Origin: JABDGR01 sp964561455
GTDB taxonomy: Bacteria > Verrucomicrobiota > Verrucomicrobiia > Opitutales > JABDGR01
NCBI GenBank assembly: GCA_964561455.1
Contig: CAZLPS010000006.1
Coordinates: forward strand, 1-64,000
Length of the DNA stretch: 64,000 nucleotides
Direction of reading: 5' to 3'
Below are positions 7,749 to 13,978 of the stretch, piece after piece. Position numbers and translations under genes: made by a program. The first letter of the stretch is position 1; each line of letters begins with the position of its first letter. A model generated the notes under the pieces. It worked only from the letters and a program-made list of their open reading frames with translations. It was not told the DNA's origin and ran no database searches.

Positions 7749-8540
7749 ATGTCCCTCCAAACCCAGCCCCTCCTCCTCGGCGGCCGCACGTTTGCCTCCC
7801 GGCTTTTCGTCGGCACAGGGAAATTTTCGTCCCCGCAGTTGATGAAGGAGACCCTGGCGGGCTGCCGCCCGGCGCTGGCGACTGTGGCACTGAAGCGCGC
7901 CGACCTGTCCGGCGGCCATGACCCTTACGCGGACATCCTCGATTTCCTGGAACCGGAAAAATACCTCGTACTGCCGAACACCGCCGGAGCGATGAATGCC
8001 GAGGAGGCCGTCCGCCTCGCGCGCCTCGGGGCGGCGTCCGGCTTGCCGAAATGGGTGAAACTCGAGATTCACCCCGACCCGAATTATCTCCTGCCTGACC
8101 CAATTGAGACGCTCAAGGCGGCGGAAATTCTCGTGCGCGAAGGCTTTGTCGTCCTGCCCTACATCAATGCGGACCCGGTGCTGGCGTTGCGCTTGCAGGA
8201 TGTCGGCTGTGCGGCGGTGATGCCGCTGGGCGCGCCGATTGGCTCGAACCGCGGACTCGAAACCCGCGCGCAAATTGCCATCATCATTGAACAGGCCCGC
8301 GTGCCAGTCGTCGTGGATGCCGGCATCGGCCGGCCCTCCCACGCCGCCGAGGCGATGGAGATGGGTGCGGACGCCGTGCTCGTCAATACCGCCATTGCCG
8401 TTTCGCCCGACCCCGTCCGCGCCGCCAAAGCTTTTGCCCTCGCCGTCGAAGCGGGCCGCGCGATGTATGAAACGGGCCTGCCCGGCGTAAGCGGACGGGC
8501 CTCAGCGACAAGCCCGCTGACCGCATTTTTAAATTCTTAA
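7749..8540 (+). CDS. thiG: Thiazole synthase
   Basis: 263 residues, typical for ThiG (about 255-270). It forms the thiazole phosphate of thiamine from 1-deoxyxylulose 5-phosphate, dehydroglycine and ThiS-thiocarboxylate in the cytoplasm, as a TIM-barrel enzyme. Visible signatures are FASRLFVGTGKF near residue 17, VALKRADL near 43, LPNTAGAMNAEEAVR near 75, WVKLEIHPD near 101 (the Lys that forms the imine with DXP), LPYINADPVLA near 137, and the phosphate-binding end DAGIGRPSHAAEAMEMGADA near 190. Start ATG 7749 is fixed by the family N-terminus and by the period-7 leader. It leads a cluster with thiH and thiS, which supply its other substrates, while dxs 2 kb upstream makes its sugar substrate. 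Confidence 0.97.
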   Translation: MSLQTQPLLLGGRTFASRLFVGTGKFSSPQLMKETLAGCRPALATVALKRADLSGGHDPYADILDFLEPEKYLVLPNTAGAMNAEEAVRLARLGAASGLPKWVKLEIHPDPNYLLPDPIETLKAAEILVREGFVVLPYINADPVLALRLQDVGCAAVMPLGAPIGSNRGLETRAQIAIIIEQARVPVVVDAGIGRPSHAAEAMEMGADAVLVNTAIAVSPDPVRAAKAFALAVEAGRAMYETGLPGVSGRASATSPLTAFLNS

Positions 8541-8553
8541 ACGACCAGTCGCC

Positions 8554-8865
8554 ATGGCTGCTGAACACGAGCAACTTATTGCGGTTCTTTTGGAAACAAA
8601 GAATCTGCTGCTATTGCCTAAGAAGGATTTCGCCTGGTCCCTTTGGAACAATCCAGCAGAGGCAAATGCGGAAATTGATGCTCATATCGAAAAAATTAAA
8701 AATAACGATTACACCGGTTTGCGGAGCCTTGAACTGCTCTTTGCGCCCACCGGATCAATTCAAGAAGTCAGCGTAAGCAGCGGGTGGGGACAGCTTTTTC
8801 TGGAACTTTCCAGTCGGTTTGATCAAGCGCTGTTAAGTTTGCAAAAAACTGCGAATCGCGTGTAA
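8554..8865 (+). CDS. Small protein of unknown function inside the thi cluster
   Basis: 103 residues, not recognised. It starts at ATG 8554, 13 bases after thiG, and ends 8 bases before thiH, so it is almost certainly co-transcribed. There is no signal peptide. The pattern DFAWSLWNNPAEANAEIDAHI (residues 26-46, Trp/Asn-rich) followed by LRSLELLFAPTGSIQEVSVSSGW looks like a small soluble sensor or immunity-type protein of unknown fold. It has lower G+C than thiG and thiH, which suggests later insertion between them. A direct role in thiazole synthesis is possible from position only. Confidence 0.65.
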   Translation: MAAEHEQLIAVLLETKNLLLLPKKDFAWSLWNNPAEANAEIDAHIEKIKNNDYTGLRSLELLFAPTGSIQEVSVSSGWGQLFLELSSRFDQALLSLQKTANRV

Positions 8866-8873
8866 ATTGAACT

Positions 8874-10127
8874 GTGTCTCCTTTTTCGGAAGTCCTCCCC
8901 ACCCTGCCGCTCGACCGCTGGATCGACCGGGCCCGCACCGCGCGCGAGGATGAAGCCCTCGCCGTCCTGAAAAGTGGCCGGGCGCGCTCGATGGAAGACT
9001 TTGCCGCGCTGCTCTCCCCCGCCGCCGCGCCGCATTTGGAGGAATTGGCCGCCCAATCGCAAAAGTTAACGCGGCACTTTTTCGGCAACGCCATCCGGAT
9101 GTTTGCGCCAATCTATCTTTCGAACGAGTGCATCAACGTGTGCAAGTATTGCGGCTTCTCGCGCCACAACGCCATTCCCCGCATCACGCTCCCGGTCGCC
9201 AAAGTGGAGGACGAAACCCGCCTGCTCGCCGGACGCGGGTTTCGCTCGCTGCTCATCGTCGCCGGCGAGCATCCCAAATATGTGGCCAATGGCTATGTCG
9301 CCGACTGCATCCGCCACTGCCTGCCGTTGACGCCGCAAATCGCACTGGAACTTGGTCCGCTCGAAACGGCGGACTACTTGCCACTCGTGGCCGCGGGCGC
9401 GGAAGGCTTGGTCGTCTACCAGGAAACTTACCACGAGACCACTTATCGCGAGCTGCACACCGCCGGGCCGAAAAAACATTATGCATGGCGGCTCGACACC
9501 GCCGAGCGCGGCCACGCCGCCGGCTTTCGCCGCCTGGGCATCGGCGCGCTGTTCGGCTTGCACGACTGGCGCTTTGAGGCCATCTCCCTCGCCGCCCACG
9601 CCCGCCATCTATTGAAAAACTGCTGGAGCAGCTATCTCACCGTGGCGCTGCCGCGCATGCGGCCAGCGGCCGGCAGCTTCGCGATTAAACCGGAGAATGA
9701 GTTGCCAGACCGCGAATGGGTGCAGCTGATGTGCGCGCTGCGCCTGTTGCTGCCGACGGCGGGCATTGTGCTCTCGACGCGTGAGCCCGCCAAGCTCCGG
9801 GACGGCATCTGCACCCTCGGCGTCACCCACATGAGTGCCGGCTCCAGCACCGAACCGGGCGGCTACAGCCATTTCGACGAATCGCAATGGACGCCCACCC
9901 GCGAACAGCCCGGCGAGCAATTCCACATCGCCGATGAACGGCCGCCGCAAGTCGTTGCCACTATGTTGCGCAGCAAGGGACTGGATCCCGTGTGGAAAGA
10001 TCATGACCGGGCCCTTTCCGGGCCGACCCCGACAGGACCGGCGTTTACGGTGACGGCGACGAGTTTGGAAGACGGCACGCCGCAAGCGGCGGCCCTACAG
10101 TTTGGGCAACTAAAAACTAAGCACTAG
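8874..10127 (+). CDS. thiH: 2-iminoacetate synthase (radical SAM tyrosine lyase)
   Basis: 417 residues, slightly longer than E. coli ThiH (377). It cleaves tyrosine with a 4Fe-4S/S-adenosylmethionine radical mechanism to give dehydroglycine for ThiG. The radical SAM cluster CINVCKYCGFS lies near residues 85-95, preceded by the family segment RMFAPIYLSNE. Further matches are AGEHPKYV near 123, LELGPLETADY near 158, YQETYHETTYRELH near 182, RRLGIGALFGLHDWR near 222, SLPRMRPA-like VALPRMRPA near 258, and GVTHMSAGSSTEPGGY near 318. Start is GTG at 8874. The C-terminal six codons and the stop lie inside a period-7 tract that continues to the thiS start, so the tail is probably not conserved. Using ThiH (anaerobic-type) rather than ThiO glycine oxidase suggests tolerance of low-oxygen life. 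Confidence 0.96.
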   Translation: MSPFSEVLPTLPLDRWIDRARTAREDEALAVLKSGRARSMEDFAALLSPAAAPHLEELAAQSQKLTRHFFGNAIRMFAPIYLSNECINVCKYCGFSRHNAIPRITLPVAKVEDETRLLAGRGFRSLLIVAGEHPKYVANGYVADCIRHCLPLTPQIALELGPLETADYLPLVAAGAEGLVVYQETYHETTYRELHTAGPKKHYAWRLDTAERGHAAGFRRLGIGALFGLHDWRFEAISLAAHARHLLKNCWSSYLTVALPRMRPAAGSFAIKPENELPDREWVQLMCALRLLLPTAGIVLSTREPAKLRDGICTLGVTHMSAGSSTEPGGYSHFDESQWTPTREQPGEQFHIADERPPQVVATMLRSKGLDPVWKDHDRALSGPTPTGPAFTVTATSLEDGTPQAAALQFGQLKTKH

Positions 10128-10142
10128 AAACTAAAGCACTTG
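10108..10142 (+). repeat. Period-7 tract spanning the thiH stop and thiS start
   Basis: Five heptads (AACTAAA at 10108-10114 and 10129-10135, with related units between and after) run through the last codons of thiH, its TAG at 10125-10127 and the TTG start of thiS at 10140. The repeat therefore supplies both the stop context and the start context. Confidence 0.6.
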
Positions 10143-10349
10143 AGTTCGATTTCCATCGTTGCCAACGGCCAGGCGAAATCCGCGCGGTTCGACTGCCCGT
10201 TGCCGGAGTTTCTGGCCTCGCTCAACCTCGCCCCCGAGCGCGTGGTCGTCGAGCGGAATGGCACGGCGCTCACCCCCGCCGAGGCCCGCGCGACCTTGCT
10301 CGCCGAGGGCGATCGCCTGGAAATCGTCCGGCTGGTGCCGGGGGGCTGA
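10140..10349 (+). CDS. thiS: Sulfur carrier protein ThiS
   Basis: 69 residues, the usual size of ThiS (about 66). This ubiquitin-like protein is adenylated by ThiF and converted to a C-terminal thiocarboxylate that gives sulfur to ThiG. The diagnostic C-terminal Gly-Gly is present (VRLVPGG), together with the beta-grasp pattern ISIVANGQ at the start and VVVERNGTALTPAE in the middle. The start is TTG at 10140, chosen because it gives the family length; no ATG exists upstream in frame within the region. It lies 12 bases after thiH. No thiF, thiC, thiE or thiD is in the window, so the rest of the pathway is elsewhere. Confidence 0.93.
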   Translation: MSSISIVANGQAKSARFDCPLPEFLASLNLAPERVVVERNGTALTPAEARATLLAEGDRLEIVRLVPGG

Positions 10350-10355
10350 AGATTA

Positions 10356-10449
10356 GTTTGCCGGTTTACCGTTTCCAGTTTACGGTTGGCGCCTGCCGCT
10401 GCGGTCTTCCAACTGAACACCGTAACCCGCAAACCGTAAACCAAACTTG
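10356..10449. repeat. Mirrored heptad blocks forming a potential stem before the ApaG-like gene
   Basis: One block at 10364-10384 is built of GTTTACC, GTTTCCA and GTTTACG. A second block at 10415-10449 is built of units such as GTAAACC and GCAAACC and ends at the ATG of the next gene. The two are imperfect reverse complements, so the leader can fold as a long stem of about 24 pairs around a loop of about 28 nt. Confidence 0.7.
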
Positions 10450-10833
10450 ATGAGCGAAGAACTCAAAAACGCCCAAGTCGTGCTCGACCGGCTGATCTAC
10501 CAGCGCGACGCCGCCAATCTGCCGCCCGACCGCCCCCACGCCTTCATTTACTTTCTCACCATCCGCAACCTCTCTGACCGCCGTTTCACCCTCCTTGGCC
10601 GCAAATGGATCCTGGCCCAGGCCGACGGCAAAACGGAAGTCATTGAAGGCGACAAAATCGTCGGGGAAACCCCCACGCTCGCGCCGGGCGAGGAGTTTTC
10701 CTACAATAGCTACCACGTCGCAGGCATCAACACCATCGCCAGCGGTTCGTTTCATGGAGTGGACGAAGCCGGGCAGCCCATTTTTGTCAAAATTCCACCC
10801 TTCGAGTTGAATATACCTGAGGACGCTTCGTAG
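10450..10833 (+). CDS. ApaG-like (DUF525) domain protein
   Basis: 127 residues matching the ApaG/DUF525 beta-sandwich fold. Characteristic segments are HAFIYFLTIRNLSDRRFTLL near residue 30, GRKWILAQADGKTEVIEGDKIVGETP near 50, LAPGEEFSYNSYH near 78, GSFHGVDEAGQPIFVKIPPF near 100. ApaG proteins are small cytoplasmic proteins of unclear biochemical role; the domain also occurs in F-box proteins and in PrimPol-like fusions. ATG at 10450 is preferred over the TTG one codon earlier. The TAG stop (10831-10833) is contributed by the palindromic element that begins at 10829, so the original C-terminus may have been trimmed or replaced by that insertion. apaG is usually next to ksgA/apaH, which are not here. 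Confidence 0.85.
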   Translation: MSEELKNAQVVLDRLIYQRDAANLPPDRPHAFIYFLTIRNLSDRRFTLLGRKWILAQADGKTEVIEGDKIVGETPTLAPGEEFSYNSYHVAGINTIASGSFHGVDEAGQPIFVKIPPFELNIPEDAS

Positions 10834-10903
10834 CGCGGTGCTTTAGCCCGCGCTTCAGGATTCTGACAATTCCCGGAAGCGCGGGCTAAAGCACCGCGCT
10901 ACG
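10829..10903. repeat. Perfect 28-bp inverted repeat (REP-like element, copy 1)
   Basis: Arms of 28 bp (10829-10856 and 10876-10903) are exact reverse complements, with a 19-nt loop. The outer bases read CGTAGCGCGGTGCTTTAG. A second copy with one arm corrupted is at 54630-54802. It sits directly after, and overlaps, the stop of the ApaG-like gene, and may also work as a transcription stop. Confidence 0.9.
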
Positions 10904-10927
10904 CCAAAAGAATCAAATACACATTAA

Positions 10928-12286
10928 ATGCAACTGACCGACCTGAATCCCGCGCGCGACATTGGCGCCAACTGCCTGCTCATTGCGCTCGGCCCCTTTC
11001 GCTTCGTGTTCGATTGTGGGATGCACCCAAAGAAAGCCGGTCTCGCCTCGCTGCCCAATCTGGCGCAGCTCGAGGAAAATTCGCTCGACTTCATCATCAT
11101 CACGCACAGCCACCTGGATCACATCGGCGGCCTGCCCGTGCTCGCGCGTTACCAGCGCGACATGCCCATCCTGGTCTCGCGCCCGACGCAGGTGTTGCTG
11201 CCGCGCATGTTGCGGAACTCCTGCGGCGTCATGTTGCGCCAGCGCGAAGAACTGGGCCTGCCGGAGTTGCCGCTCTTTACCTATGGAGAAGTCGAGCGCC
11301 TCGAGGGCCGTCTGCGGGCGGTCCCATTTGAGCAGCCCCAGGTGTTCGTCAAAAAAGGCCATCGTCTGGAAGTCACCTTCTTTCCGGCCGGGCATGTCGC
11401 GGGTGCCGCCGGCGTGCGGGTGATTTATGGCAAGGAGCGCATCTTCTTCACCGGCGATGTCTTGTTCGCGGAACAAGCGACGCTCAAGGGCGCGCGCTTT
11501 CCCGACGAGAACTTTGACACTGTCGTCACGGAAACCACCCGCGGCGCCCGGGGGCGCATTATCGGCCACGGCCGGGAAAAGGAAGCTGCCCGCTTTATTG
11601 AGGCGCTGGCGCAGACCATCAATAACGGCGGTACCGCCCTGATTCCGGTCTTTGCCCTAGGTCGCATGCAGGAAGTGATGGCTTTGCTGCACGCCGCGCG
11701 CCGCGCCCGAAAATTGCCCGAATGCCTCATTTTTGCGACCGGCCTCGGCCTCGATCTGGTGGATTACTTTGACACCCTGGCGCAATCGAATCCCACCATT
11801 CGCTTTCGCCGTCGGATTATGAAGGAGCTCAATGTGCAACAACTGCGGCAACGGCTCAAACCAGGTCAGGAGCCTGGCCAACCGGGCATTTACGTTTTAA
11901 GCAGCGGGATGATGGTTGAAAACACCCCCTCCTACGCTTTCGCCGCGGGGCTGCTGGCCAAGCCCAAGAATGCCATTTACTTCGCCGGCTACTGCGACCC
12001 CGAAACTCCCGGTGGAAAATTGCTCGCCACCAAGCCCGGTGAAAAGTTCACTTTTTCGGCCCTGCCGTTCGAAACTCCGGTTCGCGCCAAAGTTGAGCGG
12101 TTCGACCTGAGTGCCCATGCCGAACGTGAGGAACTGCTCGAATACGCCTTGGGCCGGAACGCCCGCACCGTCGTCATCACCCACGGCGACCCACCCGCCC
12201 GCGCGTGGTTTGCCCAGGAACTGGCCAAATGCCCCAACGCCCCGCGGGTGGTTGATCCCGTTCCCGGCGAGATGATTGAAGTGTAA
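10928..12286 (+). CDS. Beta-CASP metallo-beta-lactamase nuclease (RNA-processing exonuclease type)
   Basis: 452 residues of the metallo-beta-lactamase/beta-CASP group (CPSF73/YSH1-like; bacterial members cut or trim RNA). The zinc motif THSHLDHIGG is near residue 59; the second His region PAGHVAGAAGVR near 155; the Asp of FFTGDVLF near 178; TETTRGARGR near 200 (motif A-type); IPVFALGRMQEVMALL near 240; the beta-CASP segment SSGMMVENTPSY near 322 followed by GYCDPETPGGKLL near 352; FDLSAHAEREELLEYA near 392 (motif B His); and VVITHGDPPARAWFAQEL at the C-terminus (motif C). All catalytic residues appear present. It is cytoplasmic, with no signal peptide. The start ATG 10928 gives the usual N-terminus. 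It stands alone between a REP-type element and a secreted-protein gene, so its RNA substrate is not indicated. Confidence 0.93.
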   Translation: MQLTDLNPARDIGANCLLIALGPFRFVFDCGMHPKKAGLASLPNLAQLEENSLDFIIITHSHLDHIGGLPVLARYQRDMPILVSRPTQVLLPRMLRNSCGVMLRQREELGLPELPLFTYGEVERLEGRLRAVPFEQPQVFVKKGHRLEVTFFPAGHVAGAAGVRVIYGKERIFFTGDVLFAEQATLKGARFPDENFDTVVTETTRGARGRIIGHGREKEAARFIEALAQTINNGGTALIPVFALGRMQEVMALLHAARRARKLPECLIFATGLGLDLVDYFDTLAQSNPTIRFRRRIMKELNVQQLRQRLKPGQEPGQPGIYVLSSGMMVENTPSYAFAAGLLAKPKNAIYFAGYCDPETPGGKLLATKPGEKFTFSALPFETPVRAKVERFDLSAHAEREELLEYALGRNARTVVITHGDPPARAWFAQELAKCPNAPRVVDPVPGEMIEV

Positions 12287-12414
12287 GGATTTCAACCCCA
12301 TAAAATCAGGATTGCCAGCAGCGACCTTTAGGCAATCATACGGAGTCTCGATGACGCCCGGTGCCGAATGGCCGGGCAGCTTGCCACCTCACCTGCTCCT
12401 GTTGCCCTCTGGTC

Positions 12415-12984
12415 ATGAACCCCACCCCCATTTTTTCCGGACCGCCTTGCGTTTCCCTTCTCCGGCGGCCGACGTTGCTCTCGGTTTTGGCCACGCTCAC
12501 CTGGCTCGCCGCCGCCCAGGCTGCGGATGCCCCCGATGCCTCGGAATTCAAGACTATTGATCGCACCAATTTCGTCTGTAAATACCCGACCGCCTGGAGC
12601 GAGGCCGTCAAAGACCCCGATTACAAGCCCGAGAGTTATTTCAACCTCAACGCCCCGGGCGACAAAAACAGCTACGTGCAGTTCAGCATCGTCGACAAAG
12701 CCGAGGACACCAGCGCCCTGCTTGCCTCGACCGTCAAGAGCCTCGACGGTTACGCCATCAATGCGCTGACCAAGACCAAACTCGAGGAATGGGGCACCTA
12801 TAAAGGCTCCGGCCTCCATCTCAAAGGAAAAATTCTCGACACCTACCCCGGTGGCATTAAGATATTTATCTTCAACAGCGAACATCACAACATCATGGTC
12901 GTGGAACTCTATTGGTCCCAGGAACTGAAAGACCTGCAGGCGGATCTGGACTTTATCAGCAAGAATTTCACCATGAAGAACTGA
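12415..12984 (+). CDS. Secreted protein of unknown function
   Basis: 189 residues. I take the ATG at 12415 because it leads straight into a signal peptide (basic/polar head, LLSVLATLTWLAAAQAADA, cleavage after AQA); the frame is open 18 codons further up without similarity to coding sequence. The mature part, about 150 residues, carries FKTIDRTNFVCKYPTAW near residue 44 and NSEHHNIMVVELYWSQEL near 154. This alternates strand/helix as in small PsbP- or LpqN-like single-domain proteins; that comparison is my inference from pattern, not a match. The neighbour at 13018, only 33 bases downstream, is also secreted and begins with a similar signal peptide and ADAP linker, so the two are probably one transcription unit. 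Confidence 0.72.
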   Translation: MNPTPIFSGPPCVSLLRRPTLLSVLATLTWLAAAQAADAPDASEFKTIDRTNFVCKYPTAWSEAVKDPDYKPESYFNLNAPGDKNSYVQFSIVDKAEDTSALLASTVKSLDGYAINALTKTKLEEWGTYKGSGLHLKGKILDTYPGGIKIFIFNSEHHNIMVVELYWSQELKDLQADLDFISKNFTMKN

Positions 12985-13017
12985 CCGCGCCCTCGTCCCG
13001 TCCGCCTGCGCCTGCCC

Positions 13018-13833
13018 ATGAAAGCCCTCCCCCATCTATTTCGAATGCTCGGCGCTGCCTCGGCGCTGCCCAAGTCCTGCGCCCTGGCCCTGGTCCTGGC
13101 GTTTGCCTCCGCGCGCGCGGCGGACGCTCCCGCCGCCTCGGATACGTCGGCACCGTCACCGGCACCCGCCACGGCGACAGGGAACGCCACGATGGCGCCC
13201 ATGCCACGGCCACGGCTACCACTCGATTTTGCCGATTTTGTCTCGGATTATAAACCCAAGGACCTGCGTCAGGAGTGGTTGACTGTCGAAGTGGGAGAAT
13301 TGGAGACCTTCAACGCGCCGCCCGAAGGGATGACTTCCTTTGTTATGCCGGAGGACATTTGGAATCGGCAACAATTGTCAGTCACCTTCAAACCCATGGT
13401 CCTTACCTGTGTCGTGGGCTCCAAGGCCCGGTTTGACAACCTGATGATGCTGGAAGTGGACAAGGCCAACAATCCCCTGGGATATTCCCTGCCACTGGGG
13501 CAGTTGGTTTATTTCCTGGCCATGCGGGAAGCGAATGAGGGCATGGTTTTTTCCATACATTACTACCACGCAGAAGAAGTGCGCTGGATCCCCAATCCCA
13601 ACGTCAGTGGTTCCTTTATGCCCGTTACCTCACCCACGATTTTGACGCAGGATGCCGTCATGCCGGCGGAGGACTACGCGTTTCTGTATTTGTCGCAGCG
13701 CTCTGGCCCGGTGATTCCGGGCGCGCCCACGCCGCCGAAAACTCTGTACCGATTCCTGGTGGTGCATATTCACCGGCTGACACCGCCAGCGCCGCCCCTG
13801 CCGACGGGTGTGATGCTCCCTCCCGGCAAATAG
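13018..13833 (+). CDS. Secreted protein of unknown function
   Basis: 271 residues from ATG 13018. A signal peptide is followed by an Ala/Pro/Thr-rich linker (residues about 38-65). The mature domain holds FADFVSDYKPKDLRQEW near residue 73, TFKPMVLTCVVGSKARFDNL near 122, and a proline-rich C-terminus (TPPAPPLPTGVMLPPGK). No enzyme motif is recognised. It follows another secreted protein by 33 bases and converges with uvrA, with 145 bases between the stops. The proline-rich linkers are shared with the NHL-repeat proteins at 57-62 kb, which suggests a common export and surface-tethering style rather than common function. Confidence 0.7.
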   Translation: MKALPHLFRMLGAASALPKSCALALVLAFASARAADAPAASDTSAPSPAPATATGNATMAPMPRPRLPLDFADFVSDYKPKDLRQEWLTVEVGELETFNAPPEGMTSFVMPEDIWNRQQLSVTFKPMVLTCVVGSKARFDNLMMLEVDKANNPLGYSLPLGQLVYFLAMREANEGMVFSIHYYHAEEVRWIPNPNVSGSFMPVTSPTILTQDAVMPAEDYAFLYLSQRSGPVIPGAPTPPKTLYRFLVVHIHRLTPPAPPLPTGVMLPPGK

Positions 13834-13978
13834 ACGGTTTTATTCTTGGGGCAGGCCCAGGCAAGGTTTGCGCGCCTTGGTGTGCTTGGCATGGTGAAGG
13901 CGCAGCAAGTCTGCGCCCCTGCGATGGAATGCCTCGCGAGATTAGGGTCGCCCGCTTGTTCGAGCATCCTCGGCGGCC

